64,000 bases of DNA, taken from Lamellibrachia columna (lineage: Eukaryota > Annelida > Polychaeta > Sabellida > Siboglinidae). This document shows positions 1 through 54,790 of the stretch, piece by piece. The notes beneath the pieces were generated by a model that was not told the origin of the DNA, did not search any database, and saw only the letters and a list, made by a program, of their open reading frames with translations. Position 1 is the stretch's first letter, and each line of letters begins with the position of its first letter. The position numbers and the translations under genes are program-made. The stretch lies in contig OY759264.1 in assembly GCA_963662155.1 (NCBI GenBank), positions 14,946,642 through 15,010,641 of the forward strand. Reading direction: 5' to 3'.

Positions 1-1971
1 GATGTTATTATTAATTAATAATTAGCTAAATTAGTGAATATCAACCGTTTCAGGACAGACCTGAATTCAATAAACCTCTGAAGTAAAAATCATGCAAAGT
101 AAAGACATGTAAGGTTCTGCATATCAAGATATTATAATTAGTTCACCCTTAATTAACTGTCTGCCGTAATCGACCGACTCACTGGCCCATACGTTTTTTT
201 ATAGTTTTGATTGATTTTTTAGGGGTCTTTCATGTATTTTTTCAAAACTTCACTCGATAACTACCCAGTCTAAAAAACCTGGGTAGGCTTACTATTAATA
301 TCATGAATAAGGTAGAAACAAATGTTTAGAAAGTTCAAGTAAATGTATGAAGTAATGATAATTTTTTTTAGCAGAATCAACAACCCACAAAATTAACTTA
401 AATTCATAAAATAGAAGGTGCTAAATAATACAATACACCAAAAAGAATTATTTTAGTATGGTCATGGTGGGCCACGGTCATTTAAACGATGACAAACAGG
501 GGATTGTCGCTATGAAATTCAACCCGATCAACCATTTGTCGGTTTGACATGAAATTTTGCTAACTCTAGAAAACAATGTGCTAATAGTTTAATTTGCCTC
601 AGATTTGGCACACACATAGACAAGTATATGGAAATACAAATTATAAAGGTTTGAAAGAAAAATTTAGTTACCTTCAGGTAAATGGTCGATGACTTTGACA
701 GTCAAAAACTTTGACGTAAATATTTTTGACTTCTACAAATCGGATTGGAAAATTTCGAAAACGACGCGTCAGCGGAACATGTTAACTACATCATCACAAT
801 GAGTGTTCTCCGGGAGCTCCTAAAATACGCCAGCGAAACGCGCAGCAAAAACACGGTCACCGGGCGAACGAACGAGCACGGAGATCGACGTCGCGGCCAA
901 AGCGATTAGCGCGTATGTAGGCCGATTGTCGCGTACCTAATATATGCGATCAACCAAAATCATAGTACTTGCATGCTAATTGTAATATTTCACAGGTAAA
1001 TGCAGATATTATTATAATTTCTCTTGCTGCTCATAGAGGACATGTAGGCCTACCTTGCAGTACCAAACTTGCCTCATTTTGTGCTTTATTGTGTCCATGA
1101 GTGACGAAATAAAACTAGATTTCGTATTTAATTTTTCACTTTGCAATTGTTTACATATGCTAATTATATGCTAATTAGCCACAGTTAATCATAACATTGA
1201 TAGTGTTATCACCATTGGTAAGATAAATATTCTGTGATTCAGAATATGTATATATTGTAAGGGTTTTGATGAAGACTTTACGTCTTACAGTGCATTTCAT
1301 AATCCCATGGGTTAAAACAAAATCAACTCCCCCAGAAATTCAGGGCTTATCAGGTTAATAAATAATTTTTTTGTTCAGATTTTAAATAATGAAATTTCAT
1401 TATTAAAATCTGAAGAAAAAAAATCAACCAGAAAATTTATGTTTTTGAACCCCTTTGATTTTTTTAACATTATCTTCCTCATGAAAAGGTGTGAAATGGG
1501 GTACTGTTTTGTGTGATATTGTCTGAATCCCACAGCTATCCCTCCTGTCTCCACTTTCAATATACTGAATCCTTTCTTTAGTCAATGTCTCAGTGATCAA
1601 CATATGAGACTAGGGCATCACCTTAAGCAAATTGTGGCTTTCATGACACAGCATTTGATTGTGATAATTGCACACATGGACCAGAAAGCAGGAACTTTTG
1701 TTGCGTGGCCTGAGTCTTATTGAAAGCAGTCAGTGGCTCAGTGCTGGGCACAGCACTAGTAGGCTGACAGCTAAACATAGACATGTTGGCCTGACTTTGA
1801 TGCATCAATGTAATCTAACTTTCTAATCAATGTATGTTTAACTTAATAGCATTGCTCTATTAAGACTATTGTTTGTTGTTGGATTTCAACATAGATTGTA
1901 GCTTCACTGGCATGCTTCTTATCTTTTGCCTGCAGGCATTGCAATGTTGTTGCTGATACCTTTTTAAGAAT
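1..1971. other. Gene-free upstream region with a CpG-rich patch
   Basis: No coding region is supported. The stretch is AT-rich except for about 755-945, which is locally dense in CpG (many cgcg, gacg and acgt words). A donor-like AG|GTAAAT lies at 995/996. The patch could hold the promoter and a non-coding first exon of the PARP14-like gene that starts coding near 5.3 kb, but only its composition and orientation suggest this. Confidence 0.35.
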
Positions 1972-2212
1972 CATGGGGACGGCTGGGTCCAATTACGTAA
2001 TTGTAATTGATTACAGCAAAATTGTGTAATTGTAATTGTAATTGGTTATGGTTTCAAATTTGTGCTGTAATTGTAATTGTAATTGTTATATTTTGTATAA
2101 TTGAAAATTTATTTCAATTACAATCAATTACAGTATGTTTCATATCACAAACTACCTGAACAAACTGTCAATAAAATATAATTTAAGTCTCATACAGGTT
2201 CAGGGTTGTTTG

Positions 2213-2285
2213 ATTTAAATCATTTTATTTAAATCATTGATTTAAATCATGATTTAAATCACTCCAAAAAAATCATTGATTTATG
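2213..2285. repeat. TTTAAATCA short repeats
   Basis: Four to five copies of a TTTAAATCATTGA-like word lie just after CAGGGTTGTTTGATTTAAATC at about 2201. That start resembles a second hAT-type terminus nested in the larger element. A matching opposite terminus was not found. Confidence 0.5.
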
Positions 2286-2902
2286 ATTTTTTTTACTTCC
2301 GATTTTTTTAATCGCTAATTTATATGAATTTAGCACAAATAATTGTTTACAAGCATTGAGATCAACAGAGTTTTGTATGTCTTTTAATACAAAAGCACAA
2401 AGTGTGCACACTTGTGTAGCTGTATCGACACCAGATAGCCTGACAGTCAAATATTTTATGACATTGTGTATGTCTGAGCTATTCCCTTTTTGAATGCAGT
2501 GAAGCTACACAAAGTTGTCTTCCAGAGGAAGTATCTTTTCAAGTCAGAAGCCCTGAGTTAAAGTCCACTTAGAGCTTGTGCTAGTTGTTCACAATTCAGT
2601 ATGTTGACTCAAGTGAGACAGTCTGGGCTACCATTGTTTAATACTGTACCAGTTTGCAGTCTGGTTAGAGACCCTTAGAGTACACAGGGCCATGGACAGG
2701 TGCTAATCCACCCTCTCAGCAAACAATAATTACCAGCTACAGCCACAGACACACACAGCATGCTTTCCTTTCAAAGACAGATTATGCAACTACAGGGGGT
2801 GAAGCCTTGTGGACATTGTCTAATGTCTTTATATAAGCAAAAATCATGTACCCTCTGTTAAGACAAGTACCTAGATTGATTTGAAAGAGTTAATAAATAC
2901 AT

Positions 2903-2905
<3 letters not shown>

Positions 2906-2967
<62 letters not shown>
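2906..2967. repeat. (TA)n microsatellite
   Basis: About 30 uninterrupted TA dinucleotides lie inside the hAT-type element. Confidence 0.95.
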
Positions 2968-2977
<10 letters not shown>

Positions 2978-3544
2978 GTCTATATACCAGATTTAAAATA
3001 TATATTTATATAATAAAAATATGTTTAAACGGCTGTCTTTTTATTTAGTACAATTCAAAATTCAAGCCACAATTCTTCAACAATTTACAATCATTACCAT
3101 TATATTTATTTATCAATTGTGTACAAAATATTGAAATTCAGCAAAAGTGCAAAACTATATAATTAACAAATGCTGAATATATTTGGTTCCGCATAATGTA
3201 ATTGTAATTGAAATTGAAACAGTGTAATTGTAATTGTAATTGAATTGAAAAAATATATGAGTGTAATTGTAATTGTAATTGAACTAAAAATTGAAATGTA
3301 ATTGTAATTGATATAATTATGTGTAATTGAACCCACCCCTGCATGGGGACAATCTGGTCACATGAACAAAAACACACACATACATGCATGTATTCACACA
3401 TACCAATGTACACTCACACATGCATGCACACATACATCCCCACCATGGCATATACCACACATTTTAGTCGCTAAAACATGCTAACACATTGCATATACTA
3501 TATACGTGTCATGAAGTGGATACTTAATAAGATATGTTGAAAGA

Positions 3545-4308
3545 ACTTGACTGAGACACAGTTACCCATAGCCCCCACCCCAGCAACAACTTGACTGAGA
3601 CACAGTTACCCATAGCCCCCACCCCAGCAACAGCTTGACTGAGACACAGTTACCCATGGCACCCACCCCAGCAACAACTTGACAAGAGACACAGTTACCC
3701 ATAGCTTCCACCCCAGCAACAACTTGACTGAGACACAGTTACCCATGGCACCCACCCCAGCAACAACTTGCCTGAGACACAGTTACCCATAGCTCCCACC
3801 CCAGCAACAACTTGACTGAGACACATTTACCCATACCCCCACCCCAGCAATAACTTGACTGAGACACAGTTACCCATAGCCCCCACCCCAGCAACAACTT
3901 GACTGAGACACAGCTACCCATAGCTCCCACCCCAGCAACATCTTGACTGAGACACAGTTACCCATAGCTTCCATGCCAGCAACAACTTGACTGAGACACA
4001 GTTACCCATGGCTCCCACCCAGCAACAACTTGACTGAGACACAGTTACCCATGGCACCCACCCCAGCAACAACTTGACTGAGACACAGTTACCCATGGCT
4101 CCCACCACAGCAACAACTTGACTGAGACACAGTTACCCATGGCACCCACCCCAGCAACAAATTGACTGAGACACAGTTACCCATATCCCCCACCCCAGCA
4201 ACAACTTGCCTGAGACACAGTTACCCATAGTTCCCACCCCAGCAACAATTTGACTGAGACACAGTTACCCATAGCTCCCTCCCCAGCAACAACTTGACTG
4301 AGACACAC
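3545..4308. repeat. 44-bp minisatellite, about 17 copies
   Basis: The tandem unit is about 44 bp, built of GACTGAGACACAGTTACCCAT followed by a variable AGC/GGC word and CCCACCCCAGCAACAACTT. Units differ mostly at the AGC(C/T)CC(C/A) core and by one-base changes. There are no unique spacers, so it is not a CRISPR-like array. Reading frames across it are repeat artefacts. A diverged relative of the same unit occurs at 49552-49890. Confidence 0.95.
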
Positions 4309-4310
4309 TT

Positions 4311-5347
4311 GACTGTGTGCGTGCATGCGTGCGTGCGTGCGTGCATGCGTGCATACATGTGTGCCTATTTTGGGTGGCCAAAAATAGTTTTGAATATAAA
4401 TAATTCTACATCTGATCCTTAACAGAACACATAAGGCCTATCCTCAGGGTTTTGAAAAGGGGTTCAAGCATACAAAACCAGCCGGGAATTTCTGGAATGC
4501 TTTTTGTAAATGCTTACAGTTAAACAACATTTTCTCAAAAAGGTTTAATTCACTAGGGAAACAAGGCACTAGACTTTAATTCACTGTCAATCACTTGGTG
4601 GCAGCACTACCAGTGGGAGTTTATGCTGTTGGCATTTTCTATAATGTGTCACCCCCCTCCCGCAGTATGATAAATTTTTTATATGCTCGCAGAAGCCAAA
4701 TTAGCCCTCCCCCAATATTCAGCACCTTCTGACGTTGATGACAGGCAGTGTGACTGGTGTGTCTTAGTTTCACTTTGCCATTTTAGTATGTGTCACCTGT
4801 GTAGGGTGACACCTACTGTTCTGTAATAACAATATATTTTGGGTCTAAATCAACAAAACACACACAAAGGAAGATTAAATAGCCTTAGATGAAGTTTAAA
4901 TTGGTTATCTGGTGTGTGGTGCGTATATAGACAATAATTCATAGTGTACATAACTAATTATTATTTGAAATACCTAACTGATCCACAATGCCAGCTATTT
5001 CAACATGCTGCAAAATGAATTTATAGTTATAGGCATAGTATATTACATGCTGTAAGACATACATATAGCACTGTGTAAAAGTACATAGCAGTTAATGAAA
5101 ATGTGATGCCACAATGCATTTTTGTACCTCAATTGTACCATATTAAGTTGGATGTATGAGAAAGTGTTGCAGCTATTTATTTTCAATAATGTGACCACAA
5201 TATATTCATCCTGTAAAGTACAAGTAAATCAACAAGTCACAGTTATACTCCACTATGAAGTAGATATATCAGTGCTAGTTCTCCTTCTCTCGTGTTTGTA
5301 TTCCTGCTATGAACGTTCTTTGGTCTTTGTGTTGGAACAAAGGACAC
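4311..5347. other. Gene-free stretch before the first recognised PARP exon
   Basis: It starts with a short GTGC/GTGCAT run (4315-4355). The remainder is AT-rich single-copy sequence in which no gene is recognised. It may hold 5' UTR or an upstream intron of the PARP14-like gene. Confidence 0.4.
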
Positions 5348-45769
<40,422 letters not shown>

Positions 45770-46280
45770 AACAATGAATATTGGTGAGTATGTATATACC
45801 ATAGCAGAGGTGATGTTTTGAATGTGTTGGTGATTTAGCCGTGTTGCTAATTCATGTTTGTGTCAAAGTATCCATGTCAAATGATAGCACTTAACAACGA
45901 TTTATACCGTGATCTTACATGTGCGCGCGTGTGTTCTTCGGTGCGTGCAACACTTCGGCCATAACTAGTGGATATCTTCAGTTTACATGGTTGTGCATAT
46001 CGTTTAAGCACAATACATACTTCAGTGCCATATACGACCATGTACAAAGCGTCTAATAACATTGTACACTCTCAGATTCGACACACAGTGCGCCTAGGAA
46101 GACGTAATCATAGGCACCATATTTTAACACATTCGTATGACTTTTTTATGGTGACTTGGTGGAAATGTACTATTTACATTACTTGCATTCTAAAACTGTT
46201 GATGTAAACGTTTACTCATATCATTACAAATGCACTCCTTCACTGTGAAGTGATGCTCGTTAAATCACGATAACACTTAA
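45770..46280. other. 3' flank of the PARP14-like gene
   Basis: The 3' UTR presumably begins here. No canonical polyadenylation signal and no other feature were recognised. Confidence 0.45.
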
Positions 46281-46425
46281 TTATTTAACAAGATTGTCAT
46301 CCAAGGCAAAGGCCCAGATGGGCAAGTGGACAAGGAAGCTGTTGGCTTATCGTCACTTAACTTAATCTATTTGTAACCCGCCCTACTGAGACATGTGTCA
46401 ACCTTGTTTTTAAACAATTGAAGTG
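46281..46425 (-). mobile_element. Short 3' fragment of the CR1-like element
   Basis: On the minus strand it reads LFKNKVDTCLSRAGYK, then the shared 3' terminus GGATGACAATCTTGTTAAATAA. It is strongly 5'-truncated. Confidence 0.8.
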
Positions 46426-46622
46426 GATTCTTCTCGCATGTGTATGGTGTCAGATAGATAGCCAACTTGTGGCCTTTTTTCACTTGACACGTGTGCCTTA
46501 TTATATATAGCTTTATAACAATTTGTATATTTCGTATTATACAAAAAACTAACTGGAGTGTGGTTTTATGGATTATTTTGCACAGGCGTCTGCATGTTAT
46601 TGTGTAACCGGCTGATGTGCTC

Positions 46623-46707
46623 AAGTAAAGCGAAGATGTTGTCTGTGTGACATTACAATGACATGCACCAGTAAAGCGAAGATGTTGTCTGTGTGACATT
46701 ACAATGC
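46623..46707. repeat. 37-bp direct repeat, 2 copies
   Basis: AGTAAAGCGAAGATGTTGTC and the next 17 bases occur twice, 47 bp apart, with no mismatch. Confidence 0.9.
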
Positions 46708-46854
46708 GGAAGTATGTTAAACACAAATAACTGTTGACGTTTGTGTTTTGTTTAATGCTGTTTATACATTACTTATAATAACAGTATACTAACGTTAAAG
46801 AAACTACTTCTAGACATACCATAACATATTTGATGTGTAAATATGTACAGGGTT

Positions 46855-47450
46855 TATATCAACTATCGAGTAGTTGTCAGATGTCTATCGCAACCATATT
46901 TCATCGACATGTGGATTGAAACCAAAACTGTGATTGTTTTTAACAACCTCTATAGTGTATAGTGCTTCACTGGTGTGGTTTGGATATTAACATCTAATAA
47001 ATATTAATTAAGGCATGACGTGTTTATTTTTATATGTTGCCTCTCTGATAAATCCCTCGTGATCTCATCGTTTAGTACTGACCACCATGAAATGCATAAT
47101 TGCAAGACTTAAGCATAGCGTAGCCATTTATTTGCTTTGCAAGACGCTTTATGGAAACACACGTTAGACAATTAACTTGTGTTCCTATACAGGTATCGCA
47201 AAACACGGAACATTCTTACAGCTAATGTCCATGTTAGTTGAAAGGTGAAATGGCACAGATTAGATACAGACAATTCCAACCACAAGTTTTCAACAAATGT
47301 TCGAATGTTATTTTGGTGGTCCTTTCACTATGCGATCTACAAGTCATATATATAGTCCTCCCAATATCAAGTTGTTGAAAATATTAATTTGTAACTGGGA
47401 CATATGTGTATCTCTGATCTTGTACACGTACTCAGTATATCACACGTTTC
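46855..47450. repeat. Arm 2 of the ~600-bp inverted repeat
   Basis: Reverse complement of 43549-44146. This copy is not flanked by TA runs. Confidence 0.92.
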
Positions 47451-49551
<2,101 letters not shown>

Positions 49552-49890
49552 TCAGAGCCAACCCCACCCCAGCAACAACTTGACTGAGACAGTTGACTAC
49601 ACACTACTGCCCCCAGCCCAGTAACATCATGACTGAGACAGTTGATTACAGACTACAGCCCCCACTGCAGCGACAACTTGACTGAGACAGTTGACTAGAT
49701 TACAGCCCCCACCCTAGCAACAATTTATCTGAGACAGTTGACTACATGCTACAATCCCCACCCTGCAACAACTTGAATGAGACAGTTGGCTACAGTACAC
49801 CAACCTACAGCGTCCACCCCAGCAACAGCTCGACTGAGGCAGTTGACTATAACCCCCACCCTAGAAACAACTTGACTGAGACAGTTTAAC
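49552..49890. repeat. Diverged minisatellite related to 3545-4308
   Basis: About seven irregular units of 45-55 bp, built from CAACTTGACTGAGACAGTTGACTAC and CCCCCACCCCAG-type words. The core CCCAGCAACAACTTGACTGAGACA is shared with the 44-bp minisatellite upstream of the PARP gene. Confidence 0.85.
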
Positions 49891-50505
49891 AAGATTTAAC
49901 AAGATTGCCACCCAAAACTACAAGTTACAGATGGCAAGTGGACAAGGAAGCCATTGGCTTATCGAGAGTCCAACTATTTCATCACCTATGTATAGCTAGC
50001 CCTTATCGGATATTTGCCAATTCTACTTTTTTAATATTCACACTCTTAGCAGTAACACAGTCGTTTGACAGTTTGTTTCGTTCATTTATCCAATGCATAT
50101 GACCATGGGTAAAATCACCCATTATAACACATTCCCCCATGCTCACCTCTCTTATAGCCTTTTGTAGTTTTACATCTTCCTCTTGTCTTATGTTTAGACA
50201 ATGATGAACTTCTCCTTTTGTCAATGTCGAGTTCTTGATAAATATGTTGGACCAACTTCCTTTCTCACAATCTGCTTAACTTTTAGTGTTATTTCATATG
50301 CTTGGACATATTCTTTAATATATAAAATTACCCCACCTCCCCTTCTCTCTCGTCTGTCCTTCCTAAACATGACACAGCCTGTCAGTGCTAACCCAGCATC
50401 TACTATATCATTATTTGCCCATGATTCTGTGACACCTATTACTCGAGGGTCAATATCTGCTACCACAATGTCTAGCTCGTTTTTTTATTTATTATGCTCC
50501 TGGGG
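49889..50505 (-). mobile_element. Internally deleted CR1-like element
   Basis: On the minus strand the ORF2 endonuclease (VADIDPRVIGVTESWAN, RRERRGGGVILYIKE, CVIMGDFTHGHMHWI) is joined directly to the far RT C-terminus (RNKLSNDCVTAKSVN), followed by the family 3' terminus. The entire RT core is missing. Confidence 0.82.
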
Positions 50506-50792
50506 CCGGTTTCATGCCGCCTACTTAGCGGCTAAGAAAGTTTACTTAGCACTAAGATGACTGTCTTATGAAATTACGCGTTTCATATCATCTACTTAGA
50601 CTACGCAGTGGGCGCAACACCCTACTTAGCGTGCGCCTCCTACTCCCGTGGCGTAACTCCACTAAGTAGTTCTTAGGGACTTTCAAAATGGCGGTTCTCC
50701 GACAAGTACGTCGACTAAATCTAGTAAATGACGCAGCCAATAACTCAAAAACTATTTGATCTAGAACTCTGAGATTTGGCATGCTTAATGTC
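50506..50792. other. GGGGCCGGTTTCAT-type transposon end, unassigned
   Basis: It begins GGGGCCGGTTTCATGCCGCC, with several CTACTTAG/CTAAG words in both orientations. This resembles the terminus of a DNA transposon, but a matching opposite end was not found in the window. Confidence 0.35.
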
Positions 50793-52286
50793 CATTATAT
50801 TTAGATAGTAATTTCTCCCACAATCTGCCATTGAAGTTGTGTTTTTATCCATATTTCAACAATAAAACATGTTAGAACACAAATGAATCTTATTTGGGTC
50901 AATAACGCACCTACATATCTAGGTATTTGAGAAGTTTGAAATTTCTATCTAGTTTAGTTTATGAGATACTGATCTCCAAAGTTGGTACATAGTGAAAAGT
51001 GGCCTATATTTAACAGTAAAAAAATTTATGTGGCCATGGAGCTAAATTTCCAATTAATTTTTTTTATGAAAGGTGTTTACAATGCCTGTGTAATGCACCA
51101 TATTTTGATTCCTTATTAAAATATTTCAAATAATGTTTATTGTGTTGTTATCTAATCAATAGAATACAACACAATGTCAAATGCAATAGCTGCTTTTATT
51201 TCTTATTCCATCTCTAATAAGAAAATTATACAAATATTTTTGTCAAATGCAAACAAAATCTTCTGAATACATAGTTCTAGATTTTATTACCTGCGTCATT
51301 ACACGTGAAATCAAAACACTGATGTCTCAGAACTAACTTCAATTTTAACAAATGACTAGGTGGCTATACTTGCACTTGTGCAAAAGAACTAAGCATTTAC
51401 ATGCAAATTATCTCTCTAATGGCCCAGTATAATGTGAGCAAGGGGTAAGTGCCCAAAATCGTACCCATTATTTTTTTACATGTTTCATGTGCCTCTAACT
51501 TAATAAGTTTGTGAAGCTATGTATCTAAAAGTTGCTGAAAAAGTAGATATATTGGAACAGATTGTGAATGCAAAATTTGAGAATGAGAAGGAGAAGGACA
51601 ATAGGTATGCCGGGTGCAAAATATGGGGAATTCTTTTCTCGAACATAATTTCAGCAGCTTGTATTTCATTGTTGCAACATCCAAATTGCAACCGACTATT
51701 GTCAGCGATACTGGCACTAATCTGCTAGTTTACTAGGTATTTACTTACTATATTTTCAGAATAATTCAATCTTAAACTATATATTTTACGACTTTCAGCA
51801 TCCAAAATTAGAATGCGAGTCTTATGGCCACCATTTGTCACTGTGCATAGTCTTTTATTAGGTAAGCAGCATAGTTAAATTTCAGGATGGTGTTCTGCCA
51901 CATTTATTTTGGATATATTTAGCCAATTTGGGAGAAATTAGGAGAAAACACCATTATGCAGAACAGTGATTTCCAGCTTCAATATACACTAAATGAGACA
52001 GAACACAGATGTTTTTCGGAAATAAATTTTTTTTCCCCTCTTCTTTTGCACCCAGAATACACATTGTCCTTCCCCCTTTCATTATGGAATTTTGTATTCA
52101 CAATCTGTACCAAAATATCAACATTTTTAACAAACAAATTTCCTATACATTGTTTCCTATACAAAGTAATTTCTGAGACACCAATTTTTCTTACCATTGG
52201 TTGATTTCACATTGAATGACCAAGGTACATAATCTAGTACTATGTATTCAGAAGTTTGTTTTGCATTTGGCAACAATATTACCATA

Positions 52287-52354
<68 letters not shown>

Positions 52355-52540
52355 TGTGTGTTATTGATACAAGTAAGAATCATTTGTGTATCAACATGTT
52401 TTATTGTTGAAATAATGGTCTAAAACACTCGTTGGCTCACACACAACTTCAATGGCAGATTGTGGGAGAACTAGTATACAGGTGTGGAACTATTGTATGT
52501 ATGTTACTATCTACACATAATGGAAAATGGATAATCCGCA
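50793..52540. repeat. Long imperfect palindrome (arms about 0.8 kb, ~20% diverged)
   Basis: 50793-50925 pairs with the reverse complement of 52345-52540 (shared TCTCCCACAATCTGCC and TTTCAACAATAAAACATGTT). 51520-51620 pairs with the reverse complement of 52045-52190 (shared ACAGATTGTGAAT and GGAAGGACAAT). The arms flank a centre near 51.8-51.95 kb. The right arm contains a GT microsatellite. Confidence 0.75.
52290..52362. repeat. (GT)n microsatellite
   Basis: About 35 GT units in the right arm of the palindrome. Confidence 0.97.
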
Positions 52541-52587
52541 TCGATTTTCAAGGCGTCAATACTACAGAAAGTGACCAAACTACCTAG

Positions 52588-52651
52588 TGCACATTGATGT
52601 CTACGACAAATTGAAGACGTTTGGTTTTGCGATGCATGGAGCAATATGTGG
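52588..52651 (+). CDS. Integrase-core gene, exon a
   Basis: The acceptor is CTACCTAG. It codes for VHIDVYDKLKTFGF and MHGAICG, with the first catalytic Asp. The donor is TGTGG|GTAAGT, phase 2. Confidence 0.7.
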
Positions 52652-53336
52652 GTAAGTATGACTCGATATTAGTTGCAAAGTAAATTACAAACATAAAAAC
52701 CTGATATTCTACCATTTACACATGCTGGTTCCAGGCCCACCATCTGAGGCCATTTGTATTGCAGCGAAATCCATTGGGGGCCAGTATAGCTTCCCATTGA
52801 ATATCTTCCCACCTTAGGGTATCTCCCCACACCCCAAGAATTTTTTTTTAAATCAACCCGACCGCATAATATTCAAGATATACTTAATTTAGTAGCTGAT
52901 AAAAAAGAACACATATTAGAAGGCAAAATATGCTTAGATATCCCCCCCCCGGAAGGAATGATGACAATTGACCCATTTTCTTGTCCATATAGTATAAAAT
53001 ATGAAACAAAATTGATCAATATGAATTGTGTACTATTTTCTTTTCTCTCCAGTAAAGACCTCCTCCCTAAAACGTTCAGATGTCCACCCAATTTCATTGC
53101 ACATTATTTTGAGGAGGACCCAAAATTCAAGAAAAACGACTCAAAATATAACATTCAGGTAACACTATGGAATGTTGTCATCTTGGAAAAATACTACTAC
53201 TAACATTACTCATTATTACGTTTGGTTATTGTCGCAGCATATTAGTAAATGTTTTACTTGTCTTTGTTTTATGTATGCGGGTAGCGTCCAGAGATGATCC
53301 AGTCATCACGAAACAAAACGACATGTACTGTTTCAG

Positions 53337-53434
53337 ATTCTCCAGGAGAGTACTATGGCTGAAGGTGGGTAGAACCAACAAGGACCCTTACGTTGTAGCC
53401 CATCATTTCATGGACTTTGTGGAGGACATCAGTG
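53337..53434 (+). CDS. Integrase-core gene, exon b
   Basis: The acceptor CTGTTTCAG enters at phase 2. It codes for GFSRRVLWLKVGRTNKDPY and AHHFMDFVEDISG. The donor is AGTG|GTAACG, phase 1. Confidence 0.75.
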
Positions 53435-53650
53435 GTAACGTTTTCTTGCCAGACATATCGTCCAATTTCATGAACATGTAAAAATATAATGCTGCGTTCC
53501 AATGCGCTCGTGTTTAACGTGAATAACAGTTCACGACATGTAAAAAGAGTCCACGACTCCCCGTAGATGTTCACGTTTGTAAACATTTGCGTGTACCGGA
53601 TGGTGCCAATGGACCGTAGAATTCAAACGAGGGACCGTAAAAAAATCGCG

Positions 53651-53712
53651 GTATGTATGTATGTATGTATGTATGTATGTGTGCGTGCATGCGTGCGTGC
53701 ATGCATGTATGT
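53651..53712. repeat. (GTAT)n / (GCGT)n microsatellite
   Basis: ATGT and GTGC tetranucleotides in the intron before exon c. Confidence 0.9.
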
Positions 53713-53772
53713 ATGCATGAATACACGCATGCATGCATTTTTGGTTGAAATGGTTCAATGTGCGCTTTACAG

Positions 53773-54021
<249 letters not shown>

Positions 54022-54111
54022 TATAAAATTTAGGCCTTTTATGGCGAGTAGATTGTTTACTATGGTTTCGCAATTACTGACAGTGACAGCTTGACGTCTA
54101 TCTTTTTTCAG

Positions 54112-54195
54112 AGAATCGAACGTTGGTGGTTGACACTCCGGCAGAATGGCATCGACTTCTGGATCAATCTGATGAAAGACATCCGTACAGATGTA
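54112..54195 (+). CDS. Integrase-core gene, exon d
   Basis: The acceptor TTTTTTCAG leads into RIERWWLTLRQNGIDFWINL and MKDIRTD, which includes the catalytic Glu. The open frame continues to 54324 without recognisable homology. Confidence 0.65.
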
Positions 54196-54339
54196 ATAAG
54201 TTTATATAAACTCCTGAAACTACTTTCTTCTATGGACATACTTGTTAATGTTGTTTGCAAAATGTGGACACCGCACATGTTTGAAAATAAATCATCAGCA
54301 TATTATGTTGATCCTTATCACTAACAGAGGAAAATAAAT

Positions 54340-54465
54340 GAATAGCACAGATAATCTACAGATTGTGTCAAATTAATGCTAGCAGCGTGAATATGTTTAA
54401 AAACAAAATTGAGGGCCATTTGCTTGGATGGATGGCAGTCTTGCTAAATTTTGTTAAACATAAAG
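54340..54465 (+). mobile_element. 3' scrap of the CR1-like element
   Basis: Frameshifted remnants of TDCV and AS-VNMFKNKIE, then GGATGGCAGTCTTGCTAAAT, the degenerate family 3' terminus. Confidence 0.65.
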
Positions 54466-54702
54466 TCAGTATAGCTATTGAATTATTGCCATTATATTCT
54501 ACATAATCATTTCAAATCAAGTCCACAGAGCAGTTGATCTGTTACGCTCTATTAGTTGCAACAAGTGTTGCTTAGGAATGCGCATTCTACAAAGCATAAC
54601 ATATACACATATATTGTATGGCCGAAGTTAATTCTTCAAGAAAGTTATTTGCAAAATTGACATTAAGCTGTATTTATCATTTAAAATTTACTCTAGTAAG
54701 AG

Positions 54703-54790
54703 GGCTGTCGAGAACAGGGAAACGTGGAGAGAGCTGGTTAGAAAGTCATCAATGGTGCCCCAACGATCCTTACGGGTTATGGGAAAGTGA
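54703..54790 (+). pseudogene. Short remnant of a non-LTR retrotransposon C-terminus
   Basis: It reads AVENRETWRELVRKSSMVPQ, then RSLRVMGK and a stop. This is the kind of terminal motif that follows the RT in several non-LTR families. The length is too small for certainty. Confidence 0.45.

Larger units (their letters stand above)
1980..3341. mobile_element. Non-autonomous hAT-type DNA transposon
   Basis: Both ends carry an imperfect terminal inverted repeat. The left end reads CGGCTGGGTCCAATTACG, and the right end in reverse complement reads CAGGGGTGGGTTCAATTACA. The element is flanked by an identical 8-bp target-site duplication, CATGGGGA, at 1972-1979 and 3342-3349, the size expected for hAT elements. 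Subterminal GTAATT/AATTAC repeats fill 1995-2150 and 3195-3330. The interior has TTTAAATCA repeats (2213-2285) and a TA microsatellite. No transposase is present, so it would need an autonomous partner. Confidence 0.8.

Noticed and set aside
3545..4308. CRISPR-like regularly repeated array
   Set aside because: Repeats are directly tandem with no unique spacers, and the setting is an animal genome.
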